NCBI RefSeq assembly: GCF_022429645.1
Contig: NZ_CP092480.1
Span: forward strand, 3,206,501 to 3,270,500
DNA from: Lutibacter sp. A80
GTDB taxonomy: Bacteria; Bacteroidota; Bacteroidia; Flavobacteriales; Flavobacteriaceae
Reading direction: 5' to 3'
DNA: 64,000 nt
This document shows, piece by piece, positions 55,065-62,900 of the stretch. The first letter of the stretch is position 1, and each line of letters begins with the position of its first letter. The translations under genes were made by a program, and so were the position numbers. Under the pieces are notes generated by a model. It searched no databases, was not told where the DNA came from, and saw only the letters and a program-made list of their open reading frames with translations.

Positions 55065-55448
55065 TTTTAGGGGTTTAAGTCGGGGTTGATTTATTCATTT
55101 TAAATAAAAAACAACGGCAAAAAATATCCTAACAGAATAAACTTGCTGTTGTTTTTTAACTTTTAGGGGTTATTTAATTTAAAAAAATTCATGATTAATT
55201 ATTGGGGTTATGAATTGTTTACTATGCAAATGTAGTTCTATTTATAATATAAAACAATATAAATTACCATTTACACTAAAAAACATACCATTTGTATGAT
55301 TTTACATACGTTTTATATGGTAAATCACTACTTAAGTAGGGGGAATTACTACTTTTTTAAGTAAAAAAAAGTGTATTCTGATTTAAAAAGAATATAAAAA
55401 AAGGGTAAACCTATTAAAAATTTACCCTTTTTTAGAATTAATATATAC
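55065..55448 (-). promoter_or_regulatory. 384-bp regulatory region of the CAP gene
   Basis: No gene is present. On the minus strand, TTG (55255-55257), a 20-bp spacer and TACATTTG (55227-55234) form a good promoter. Downstream of it AACCCC occurs near 55204, 55166, 55082 and 55070, plus once in codons 3-5 of the gene. Upstream at 55326-55362 (plus strand) two tandem dyads read ACTACTTAAGTAGGGGG and ACTACTTTTTTAAGTA. The M3 peptidase terminator closes the region. Confidence 0.55.
55397..55433 (-). terminator. intrinsic terminator after the M3 peptidase
   Basis: AAAAAGGGTAAA pairs with TTTACCCTTTTTT, with T-tract on the minus strand. It lies 16 bp after the stop codon of the leftward peptidase. 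Confidence 0.8.
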
Positions 55449-57479
55449 TTATTTAAGTAATCCAGCCCTTTTTAATAAAGCAGAATTATCCGGTTTTTTT
55501 CCTCTAAAAAGTTCATATAATTTTATAGGTTTTTTTGTGCCTCCTTTTTCTAAAATATGAACTTTAAATTTATTTGCTGTTTCTTTATCGAAAATTCCTT
55601 TTTCTATAAATAGTGCAAAAGCATCTGCATCTAAAACTTCTGCCCATTTGTATGAATAATAGCCAGAGGAATAGCCTCCCTGAAAAATGTGTGAAAATGA
55701 AGTGCTCATACAGTTTTCATTTACATCAGGAAAAAGTTGAGTGCCTTTGAAAGCTTCTAGTTCAAATTTTTTCACATCATTTATAGTTGAAGGGTCTTTA
55801 CTGTGCCACTCCATGTCTAAAATACCAAAGCTTAATTGTCGTAAAGTTTGAGAACCTTCTAAAAAGTTAGAAGATTTTTTAATTTTTTCGATCAATTCCA
55901 TTGGAATTAATTCATTGGTTTTATAATGTTTTGAAAATAAGTTGAGTGCTTCTTTTTGGAAACACCAATTTTCAAGTAGTTGACTTGGAAGTTCTACAAA
56001 GTCCCAGAAAACATTAGTTCCAGATAAGCTTGGATAGGTAGTGTTAGCTAACATACCATGTAAAGCATGTCCAAATTCGTGAAATAAAGTAGTAACTTCA
56101 TTAAAAGTTAATAAAGATGGTTTTGTTTCTGTTGGCTTTGTAAAGTTGCAAACTATTGAAATGTGTGGTCTAGAGTTTTCATTATCTTTTTTCCATTGAC
56201 TTTTAAAGGAGGTCATCCAAGCACCATTTCGCTTTCCTTTTCTTGGGAAAAAATCTGCATATAAAATGGCAATATAATTATTTGATGTATCCGTAACTTT
56301 AAATGTTTTTACATCTTCGTGGTATTTGTCTATTGTAAATATTTCTTCAAAATTTAAATCATACAATTTATTTGAAATTTGAAAAACACCTTCAATAACG
56401 TTTTCTAATTTAAAAAAGGGTTTTAGTTTTTCTTCTTCTAAATCAAAAAGTTCTTTTTTTAATTTTTCTGAATAATAAGCGCTGTCCCATTTTTCCAGTT
56501 TTTCGACACCATCTTTTTTGGCAATCTCAGTAAGTTGTTTAAATTCTTTATTTGCAGCAGGTTTTGCTTTTTCTAATAAATCATTTAAAAAAGTTAGTAC
56601 TGTTTGTGGCGTTTCAGCCATTCGTTCTTCTAATACAAAATCGGCATGCGATTTGTAGCCTAATAAAACAGCTCTTTTATGTCTTAAGGTGGCAATATCT
56701 AAAACAATTTGTTGATTGTCGTTTTTATTATTTCTAAAAGCTTTTGCTCCAAAAGCAATAGCCATTTTTTTTCTTAGGTTTCGATTAGCTGAATAAGTTA
56801 AAAAAGGAACATAACTTGGGTAATCTAAAGTAAATATCCAACCATTTTTATTTTTTTGTTTTGCGGTTAATTCAGCAGCTTCAATTACACCTTCAGGTAA
56901 ACCGTTTAATTGTTCTTTTTCTGTTAAGTGCAATTCAAAATCATGAGTTTCAGCCAATACATTTTCGCCAAATTTTAATTTTAATTGAGAAAGTTTGGTG
57001 TCTATTTTTCTTAATTCAATTTTTTGTTCCTCATTTAAATTAGCACCGTTTCTTACAAAACTTTTATAATTTTTTGTAAGTAAAGTGTTTTGTTCTTCGG
57101 TAAGGTTTAAATTTTCTTTGTTATCATAAATAACTTTAATTTTATTGAATAATTTTTGATTTAAAGTAATATCATTAGAAAATTCTGAAAGTAAAGGAGA
57201 TACTTCTTGAGCTATTTGTTGAATTTCACCCGAAGTTTCAGCAGAGTTTAAATTAAAAAAAATGCTTGAAATTCTATCTAAGGTTTGTCCACTATATTCT
57301 AGTGCTTCAATAGTGTTTTTAAAAGACGGTGTTTCTGGATTTTGTACAATTTGATCTATTTCACCTTTTGTTAAAGAAATTCCTTCAATAAATGCAGGTT
57401 TAAAATGTTCAACTTTAATTAATGAAAATGGAGCTGTATTATAGGGCTTATTAAAGGTTTCCAATAATGGATTCGTCAT
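55449..57479 (-). CDS. M3 family oligopeptidase / dipeptidyl carboxypeptidase
   Basis: 676 residues without a signal peptide. The zinc site TTLFHEFGHALHGML (HEFGH) and a downstream Glu region, then FWDFVELPSQLLENW, place it in M3A (thimet oligopeptidase, oligopeptidase A or Dcp). It degrades short peptides in the cytoplasm, and the exact chain-end preference is not readable. The C-terminal GGYSSGYYSYKWAEVLDADAFALF motif is typical. It is monocistronic. Confidence 0.93.
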   Translation of the reverse strand: MTNPLLETFNKPYNTAPFSLIKVEHFKPAFIEGISLTKGEIDQIVQNPETPSFKNTIEALEYSGQTLDRISSIFFNLNSAETSGEIQQIAQEVSPLLSEFSNDITLNQKLFNKIKVIYDNKENLNLTEEQNTLLTKNYKSFVRNGANLNEEQKIELRKIDTKLSQLKLKFGENVLAETHDFELHLTEKEQLNGLPEGVIEAAELTAKQKNKNGWIFTLDYPSYVPFLTYSANRNLRKKMAIAFGAKAFRNNKNDNQQIVLDIATLRHKRAVLLGYKSHADFVLEERMAETPQTVLTFLNDLLEKAKPAANKEFKQLTEIAKKDGVEKLEKWDSAYYSEKLKKELFDLEEEKLKPFFKLENVIEGVFQISNKLYDLNFEEIFTIDKYHEDVKTFKVTDTSNNYIAILYADFFPRKGKRNGAWMTSFKSQWKKDNENSRPHISIVCNFTKPTETKPSLLTFNEVTTLFHEFGHALHGMLANTTYPSLSGTNVFWDFVELPSQLLENWCFQKEALNLFSKHYKTNELIPMELIEKIKKSSNFLEGSQTLRQLSFGILDMEWHSKDPSTINDVKKFELEAFKGTQLFPDVNENCMSTSFSHIFQGGYSSGYYSYKWAEVLDADAFALFIEKGIFDKETANKFKVHILEKGGTKKPIKLYELFRGKKPDNSALLKRAGLLK

Positions 57480-57782
57480 AATTTTCAGTTTTATAGATTT
57501 TGGTGCAATTTATAATATTTGTTTGTTTTATTCGAATTGAATTAAGGTATGTTTATTGCTAAAAAAGTATTTTAAAATACATATATACTATACTATTATT
57601 GCTGTAAAAAGCGTTATTAATGTATGTTAATTGTAGAAATAATATTTTTAAATTAATTTGAAATTTAAAAAAATATAAAAATGAAAAATAAAAGCAATAA
57701 ATTAGTTATTAATACAATGGTTCCAAAGTTTAGTTATAAAAATAAAAAAGGAGTTGTTGTTATACCTAAAATAGGTATTTTG
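57480..57782. other. intergenic region with a likely degenerate tiny ORF
   Basis: 303 bp between the M3 peptidase and purE. Apart from the frameshifted tiny ORF at 57682 it is A/T-rich with no clear promoter box or hairpin. Confidence 0.4.
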
Positions 57783-57788
57783 TTATAG
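57682..57788 (+). pseudogene. possible frameshifted relative of the 57-residue peptide
   Basis: Frame 1 reads MKNKSNKLVINTM and then runs out of register. From AATGTTCC the +2 frame reads VPKFSYKNKKGVVVIPKIGILL and a stop at 57786-57788. Joined, INTM-VPKFSYKN matches INTLTPNFSFKN of the 54329-54502 product. One missing base near 57720 would explain it. The 3' end overlaps purE by a few bases. It could be chance; the gene has no other support. Confidence 0.3.
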
Positions 57789-58274
57789 TTTATCTTTAAT
57801 GTTTTCAGAAGCTTTGATTACTTTGCTTTTTAAATTTTCTTTATAAAGTACTATTTTATCAAGTATAGTTTTATTTGAGCTTCCAATAATTTGAGCAGCT
57901 AATATACCTGCATTTTGTGCGCCGTCTAATGCAACTGTGGCAACAGGAACTCCACCAGGCATTTGAAGTATTGATAATACAGAATCCCATCCATCAATAG
58001 AGTTTCTAGATTTTACAGGAACTCCAATAATAGGTAATGGACTCATAGAAGCAACCATTCCAGGTAAATGTGCAGCACCTCCAGCACCAGCAATTATTAC
58101 TGAGATTCCTCTTTTGTGAGCATTTTTTGCGTAATCAAATAATTTTTCAGGAGTTCTATGTGCTGAAACAATATCAACTTCCGTTTCAATATCAAAACTT
58201 TTTAAAATATCAATTGCTTGTTGCATAATTGGAAGATCAGAATCACTTCCCATTATTATTCCTACTTTACTCAT
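57783..58274 (-). CDS. purE: N5-carboxyaminoimidazole ribonucleotide mutase
   Basis: 163 residues, class I PurE. It has GIIMGSDSDLPIM at the N-terminus, EVDIVSAHRTPEKLFDYA with the catalytic His, IIAGAGGAAHLPGMVASM and GIPVKSRN... forms (here IGVPVKSRNSIDGWDSVLSI). It moves the carboxyl group from N5 to C4 of the imidazole in purine synthesis. It starts 7 bp after purK, so the two are an operon. Confidence 0.97.
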   Translation of the reverse strand: MSKVGIIMGSDSDLPIMQQAIDILKSFDIETEVDIVSAHRTPEKLFDYAKNAHKRGISVIIAGAGGAAHLPGMVASMSPLPIIGVPVKSRNSIDGWDSVLSILQMPGGVPVATVALDGAQNAGILAAQIIGSSNKTILDKIVLYKENLKSKVIKASENIKDKL

Positions 58275-58281
58275 AATTTTT

Positions 58282-59427
58282 CTATTTACTAATTACTCTT
58301 ATTGTGTTTTTTACTTTTTCAGCTATTTTATGAGCTTCATCCAGATCTGTATTTACAACAGTAACATGCCCCATTTTTCTAAAAGGTCTAGTTTGTTTTT
58401 TCCCATAAATATGTGGTGTTACACCATCCATTTTTAGAATTTCTTCCATATTTTCATAAACTACATCACCAGAAAAACCTTCTTCGCCAACTAAATTCAC
58501 CATAATTCCTGCTACTTTACTTTCAGTGTTTCCTAAAGGAAGGTTTAAAATGCTTCTTACGTGTTGTTCAAACTGACTTGTATAGGAAGCTTCAATACTA
58601 TAATGCCCGCTGTTATGTGTTCTTGGAGCGACTTCATTTACAAGTATTTCATCATTTTCAGTTTGAAATAACTCAACAGCTAACAAGCCAATATGTTTAA
58701 AAGATTCAGCAACTTTTAAAGCAATATTTCTAGCTTTATCCGCAACTTCATTAGAAATTCTTGCCGGACAAATAACATATTCTACCTGATTTGCTTCTGG
58801 ATGAAATTCCATTTCTACTACTGGGTATGTTTTTATTTCTCCACGTTTATTTCTGGCAACTATAACAGCTAGTTCATTTTTAAACGGAATTAATTCCTCT
58901 ACAATACAATCAGTATCTGGTAAAATGTTTAAATCTTGTTCGTTTTTTACAATTTTAACACCCGTTCCATCATATCCAAATTGAGCAGATTTCCATACAA
59001 AAGGAAATTGTAAGGTCTCTTTTTTTAGTTCTTCTAAAGTAGAAAACCGTTTGTGTGGTGAAGTTGGGATGTTATTTTTTACAAAAAAATCTTTCTGTTT
59101 TCCTTTGTGTTGAATTATTTGTAAAACATTAGGTTGTGGATATATGTTTAAACCTTCTGCTTCTAATTTTAAGAGTGCTTCGGTATTAACATGTTCAATT
59201 TCAATAGTTAGTAAGTCTACTTTTTTACCAAAATTGTAAACAGTATCAAAATCTAATAAGTCTCCTTGATGAAATTCGTTACAAATTTGTGCACAAGGAG
59301 CATCTTTTGCCCCGTCTAAAATAGCTGTATAAATATCGAATTTATGCGTTTCTGTTAACAGCATTTTTCCTAACTGACCACCGCCTAAAACGCCTAATTT
59401 AAAATTTGATGAGAAATAATTTTTCAC
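58282..59427 (-). CDS. purK: N5-carboxyaminoimidazole ribonucleotide synthase
   Basis: 381 residues with an ATP-grasp fold. GVLGGGQLGKMLL opens the N-terminal domain. KSAQFGYDGTGVKIV, VEELIPFKNELAVIVARN and NEVAPRTHNSGHYSIEA are the grasp and metal-binding signatures. It joins ATP, bicarbonate and AIR to make the PurE substrate. It is upstream of purE in the same operon. Confidence 0.97.
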   Translation of the reverse strand: MKNYFSSNFKLGVLGGGQLGKMLLTETHKFDIYTAILDGAKDAPCAQICNEFHQGDLLDFDTVYNFGKKVDLLTIEIEHVNTEALLKLEAEGLNIYPQPNVLQIIQHKGKQKDFFVKNNIPTSPHKRFSTLEELKKETLQFPFVWKSAQFGYDGTGVKIVKNEQDLNILPDTDCIVEELIPFKNELAVIVARNKRGEIKTYPVVEMEFHPEANQVEYVICPARISNEVADKARNIALKVAESFKHIGLLAVELFQTENDEILVNEVAPRTHNSGHYSIEASYTSQFEQHVRSILNLPLGNTESKVAGIMVNLVGEEGFSGDVVYENMEEILKMDGVTPHIYGKKQTRPFRKMGHVTVVNTDLDEAHKIAEKVKNTIRVISK

Positions 59428-59484
59428 TTTTTTATGCTTTCAGACAAAAATAGTAATCTGATTTAATTTAAAAGCTATCTATAG

Positions 59485-59901
59485 TTAAAAGTTTGTAATA
59501 TTTAAAGATGAGCCGCTTTGAGTAACTTTATACTCCCTGGCAAAATGGATATTTCCTTCTGTTTGAGGAGAGCCATCATAAATGCTATATTCACTATCGT
59601 CGCAAGGGCATTTTAATTTTAAACTACCATCAAACTCCATAGGGCTATTACAATCGTAATTAGGGCAGGCTAACTCAAATGCTTTATAGGGTGGACTTCC
59701 AATACCAATGTTTTGAATAATAATACCTTGTATTCCGCCAGTATTATATGCCCAGCCGCCTGGAGCTTGTAGTTCTATATATTGTGGAAGGTTTAAATTT
59801 ACGGTTACACTAAAACTGTATTCAGGTAAAATATCATTTGTTTCATTTTTCTCACATGAAATAAATAATAGTACTAAAAACAATAGAGATAATTTTCTCA
59901 T
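59485..59901 (-). CDS. Rieske-like lipoprotein lacking both histidine ligands
   Basis: 138 residues with a lipobox (LLFISCEKN, Cys16). The C-terminal half has the Rieske fold pattern: C79-P-N81, then C84, and C98-P-C100-D101 followed by SEYSIYDGSPQTEG. In a true Rieske protein the two blocks are CxH...CPCHGS. Here Asn and Asp replace the histidines that would bind the 2Fe-2S cluster, while all four Cys (two ligands, two disulfide) remain. Electron-transfer activity of the standard kind is therefore unlikely. It sits upstream of purK on the same strand (57-bp gap). Confidence 0.72.
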   Translation of the reverse strand: MRKLSLLFLVLLFISCEKNETNDILPEYSFSVTVNLNLPQYIELQAPGGWAYNTGGIQGIIIQNIGIGSPPYKAFELACPNYDCNSPMEFDGSLKLKCPCDDSEYSIYDGSPQTEGNIHFAREYKVTQSGSSLNITNF

Positions 59902-59951
59902 AATTTTAAGTTACGTTTATGGTTAAACGTGCGCAATTTACAAATATTTCG

Positions 59952-60000
59952 TATATTTGTTTTAAATCTCATTCTGATCTTTCAGTTGTGAGATTTTTTG
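59952..60000 (+). promoter_or_regulatory. greA promoter and 5'-leader hairpin
   Basis: TATATTTG (59952-59959) is a perfect -7 box. Immediately downstream, AAATCTCA (59964-59971) pairs with TGAGATTT (59989-59996), followed by a T-run and 22 nt later the greA ATG. The transcript would begin with this hairpin, which resembles a weak terminator. Confidence 0.5.
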
Positions 60001-60021
60001 TATTTAATAAAATGATAAGTT

Positions 60022-60495
60022 ATGAGTAAAATTTCGTATTATTCTGAAGAAGGAATGAGAAATCTAAAGAAAGATTTAGAGTATTTAGAAACTGTAGAAC
60101 GTCCAAGAGTGAGTAATGACATTGCTGAAGCAAGAGATAAAGGAGATTTAAGCGAAAATGCCGAATATCATGCTGCAAAAGAAGAACAATCTCTTTTGGA
60201 GTTAAAAATAGCGAAGCTAAAAGAAGTTATTTCAAATGCAAGAATTATTGATGAATCTAAATTAGACACTTCTAAAATATTAATCCATTCTAAAGTAAAA
60301 TTAAAGAATACCGCTAATGGTATGGAGTTTAATTATACCTTAGTTGCAGATTCTGAAACAAATATAAAAGAAGGTAAATTATCGGTAAATTCTCCTATAG
60401 GAAAAGGATTACTTGGTAAAAAAGTAGGTGAAACGGCCGAAATTCAAGTGCCAAATGGAATGTTGACTTTTGAAGTCTTAGAAATTTCGAGGTAG
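60022..60495 (+). CDS. greA: transcription elongation factor GreA
   Basis: 157 residues. The N-terminal coiled coil holds the acidic tip region DIAEARDKGDLSENAEYHAAKEEQ, whose acidic residues stimulate transcript cleavage by RNA polymerase. The C-terminal FKBP-like domain includes NSPIGKGLLGKKVGE. It rescues backtracked polymerase. It has its own promoter and a leader hairpin, and is followed by a terminator. Confidence 0.96.
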   Translation: MSKISYYSEEGMRNLKKDLEYLETVERPRVSNDIAEARDKGDLSENAEYHAAKEEQSLLELKIAKLKEVISNARIIDESKLDTSKILIHSKVKLKNTANGMEFNYTLVADSETNIKEGKLSVNSPIGKGLLGKKVGETAEIQVPNGMLTFEVLEISR

Positions 60496-60523
60496 TAAAT
60501 TAGTTGAAAAAATTAAATTTTTT

Positions 60524-60565
60524 AAAACCCTTTTCAATTGTCAAATTGAGAAGGGTTTCTTATTT
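60524..60565 (+). terminator. intrinsic terminator after greA
   Basis: AAAACCCTTTTCAATT pairs with AAATTGAGAAGGGTTT, then CTTATTTTT. The HIT gene follows 18 bp later. Confidence 0.75.
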
Positions 60566-60583
60566 TTGATTAAAATTTATTGT

Positions 60584-60973
60584 ATGAGTTCTATATTCAC
60601 AAAAATAATAAATGGAGAAATTCCATCGTATAAAATTGCAGAAAATGAAGATTTTTATGTCTTTTTAGATATCAATCCAAATGCAAAAGGGCATACCTTA
60701 GTGGTGCCTAAAAAAGAGGTAAGTAAATTGTTTGATTTAGAAGAGACACTTTATAATAAATTGTTTAGTTATTCTAGAGAAATAGCTTTAGCAATTGAAA
60801 AAGCCATTCCGTGTGAGCGTGTTGGATTAGCTGTAGTAGGATTAGAAGTTCCACATGTACATGTACATTTAATTCCTTTACAAAAAATGGAAGACATTCA
60901 ATTTATTAAAAAAGTTAAAATGAGTTCTGAAGAATTTGAACATACTGCAAAAGCAATAGCGGATAATTTATAA
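60584..60973 (+). CDS. HIT family nucleotide hydrolase/transferase
   Basis: 129 residues from the ATG at 60584. An in-frame start at 60566 would add six residues, but MSSIFTKIINGEIP is the usual family N-terminus. The histidine triad is VPHVHVHLIPL, with the middle His as nucleophile. FLDINPNAKGHTLVVPKK is the HINT-branch core. Substrates are probably AMP-lysine or adenosine 5'-phosphoramidates. It ends 3 bp before the convergent histidine kinase gene. Confidence 0.93.
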   Translation: MSSIFTKIINGEIPSYKIAENEDFYVFLDINPNAKGHTLVVPKKEVSKLFDLEETLYNKLFSYSREIALAIEKAIPCERVGLAVVGLEVPHVHVHLIPLQKMEDIQFIKKVKMSSEEFEHTAKAIADNL

Positions 60974-60975
60974 AG

Positions 60976-62124
60976 CTATTTTTTTAAAACCACTATAAAG
61001 GTAGTACCTTTTTTTAATTCAGATTTTAATACAGCTATTTTGCCATTATGGTAATCTTCTATTATGCGTTTTGCTAAAGATAATCCAAGTCCCCAGCCAC
61101 GTTTTTTAGTTGTAAATCCAGGTGAAAATATTTTTTGTTGAAGGTGTTTTGGAATACCTTTTCCAGTATCTGTAATTTTGATTATTACATTTTTAGCGTC
61201 TTCTGTTATTAAAAGGTGTATTTTACCTTTCCCTTCCATAGAATCAATCGCATTTTTAACGAGGTTTTCAATAACCCAGCTAAAAAGTTGCAGATTAATT
61301 GCTACTAGAATTTCAGGGTTAATACTTTTAAAATTAAAAACAACCTGTTTAGAACTTCTAGATTTTAAGTAGTTAAAGGCAGAACTTGTAGCTTCAACAA
61401 TATTATGTTTTTTTAATATAGGAATTGAGCCTATTTTAGAAAATCGTTCTGCAATTGTATTAAGTCTATTAACATCATTTTCAATTTCTTTTACAATGGT
61501 TTCATCGGTTTTTTCGAGTTTTAAAATTTCAATCCAACCCAATAAAGAAGATAATGGTGTACCAATTTGATGTGCAGTTTCTCTAGCCATACCAGTCCAA
61601 AGTTTATTTTGATCAGCAATTTTATTTGACTTAAAAAACAGGTAAATTACACTTGCAAATAAAAATAAGATTAGAATTAATGCAATAGGGTAGTATTTTA
61701 ATTTAGTTAATAAATCGGAATCTCTATAATATATTAGTTGTTTTGTATTTCCTTTTTTATGACTTACAGTTACAGGTGTATTTTGACCTTTCATTAAAGC
61801 CAATTGTTTTTTTAAATAAGTAGGTTTTTTTATTTTAATGGAATCTAAATTAGCCCATAGTGTAATACTGTCTTTTTCGTTGGTAATAATCATTGGAATA
61901 TTATTATTTTTTCCAATAATTTTATCTTCTAAAGAAAAATCAGCATTCAAATCATATGCGCTGAATCGTTCGTACGCACCAGCCAAAATTTCCATTTTAG
62001 CGCGTTCTTCATTTTTAAATTTTTGAAAAAAATCATAAGTATTCCATAATATAAGCGTTACAATAATAAATGATGTTATTATTACAACCCAACGTATTAT
62101 TTGTACATTTTTGTGTGAAGCCAT
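60976..62124 (-). CDS. membrane sensor histidine kinase
   Basis: 382 residues. Two membrane helices (about 12-30 and 143-163) flank a periplasmic sensor of about 110 residues without a named domain. The H-box MARETAHQIGTPLSSLLG, the N-box NLVKNAIDSM and the G-boxes DTGKGIPKHL and GWGLGLSLAKRII form the kinase core (HisKA-HATPase). No HAMP is evident. No response regulator adjoins, so its partner is elsewhere. It diverges from the DUF3127 gene. Confidence 0.92.
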   Translation of the reverse strand: MASHKNVQIIRWVVIITSFIIVTLILWNTYDFFQKFKNEERAKMEILAGAYERFSAYDLNADFSLEDKIIGKNNNIPMIITNEKDSITLWANLDSIKIKKPTYLKKQLALMKGQNTPVTVSHKKGNTKQLIYYRDSDLLTKLKYYPIALILILFLFASVIYLFFKSNKIADQNKLWTGMARETAHQIGTPLSSLLGWIEILKLEKTDETIVKEIENDVNRLNTIAERFSKIGSIPILKKHNIVEATSSAFNYLKSRSSKQVVFNFKSINPEILVAINLQLFSWVIENLVKNAIDSMEGKGKIHLLITEDAKNVIIKITDTGKGIPKHLQQKIFSPGFTTKKRGWGLGLSLAKRIIEDYHNGKIAVLKSELKKGTTFIVVLKK

Positions 62125-62245
62125 TATTCAAATATAGAATATATGTTATATATAACTTAAAAAATAAAACCTTATTATTTAAGTTTAATTTTTTAGGCAT
62201 TATTTTTTTGATGTTAATAAGTTTACAAAATAACATAAGTGATAT

Positions 62246-62278
62246 TTTGGTTTTGATGTTGTAAAAAAATTACATTTG
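62246..62278 (+). promoter_or_regulatory. promoter of the DUF3127 gene
   Basis: TTTG (62246-62249), a 21-bp spacer and TACATTTG (62271-62278) match the Bacteroidota -33/-7 promoter. It lies 70 bp before the ATG. Confidence 0.6.
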
Positions 62279-62347
62279 TGAAATCTATTTTAGAGAAAAA
62301 ATGTAAGATTTGGTGTGTTAAACGCCTTTAATGAAAAAATTTGAAAC

Positions 62348-62719
62348 ATGGAAGTTACTGGAAAAATTAAATTAATAAACGATGAGCAAACGTTTGGTGC
62401 AAGTGGTTTTAGAAAAAGAGAGATGGTTGTTACTACAAGTGAACAATATCCACAAATGTTGCTAATTGAATTTGTTCAAGATAAATGTGATTTGTTAAAT
62501 AGTTATAAAGTAGGACAAGACGTAAAAGTATCTATAAATTTACGCGGAAGAGAATGGATAAACCCAGAAGGTGTTGCTAAATATTTTAATGCAATTCAAG
62601 GCTGGAGAATAGAACCATTACAAGAAGAGGGAGCACAAGGAGCTGCACCAGCACCATTAGATAATTTAGAGACAACCTCTAAAGTTGATGATAATGAACC
62701 AGATGACTTACCTTTTTAA
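62348..62719 (+). CDS. DUF3127 OB-fold protein with SSB-like acidic tail
   Basis: 123 residues. The DUF3127 domain (about 1-95: FGASGFRKREMVVTTSEQYPQMLLIEF, INLRGREWINPEGVAKYFNAIQGWRIE) is a single-strand-binding-like OB fold found in Bacteroidota. The C-terminal linker is Ala/Pro-rich and the end is VDDNEPDDLPF, very like the DDDIPF tip with which SSB recruits repair proteins. Function is not established, but a single-stranded-nucleic-acid role with protein recruitment is a good inference. It is followed by a palindromic repeat. Confidence 0.88.
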   Translation: MEVTGKIKLINDEQTFGASGFRKREMVVTTSEQYPQMLLIEFVQDKCDLLNSYKVGQDVKVSINLRGREWINPEGVAKYFNAIQGWRIEPLQEEGAQGAAPAPLDNLETTSKVDDNEPDDLPF

Positions 62720-62740
62720 AGGGAGTATAAATATTTTAAA

Positions 62741-62862
62741 ACTGTCTAAAAAGTTTTAAAATGCATCCTGCTAAACTTGTTTTAGCATTTCAATATCTAA
62801 TTCTAAATTAGATTGAGAAACTATATTAAATGTAGGTTGATGTGTTTTTATTTTTTAGACAG
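62741..62862. repeat. palindromic repeat element, terminator-like
   Basis: The outer stem ACTGTCTAAAAA (62741-62752) pairs with TTTTTAGACAGT (62851-62862), then T7. The interior holds CATCCTGCTAAACTTGTTTTAG. It shares the outer stem with 16998-17069 and the interior with 36293-36377. It follows the DUF3127 gene and precedes aat, and probably ends transcription. Confidence 0.65.
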
Positions 62863-62900
62863 TTTTTTTTGTTTCTGTATTTTTGTTAAAAAATTTGTAA

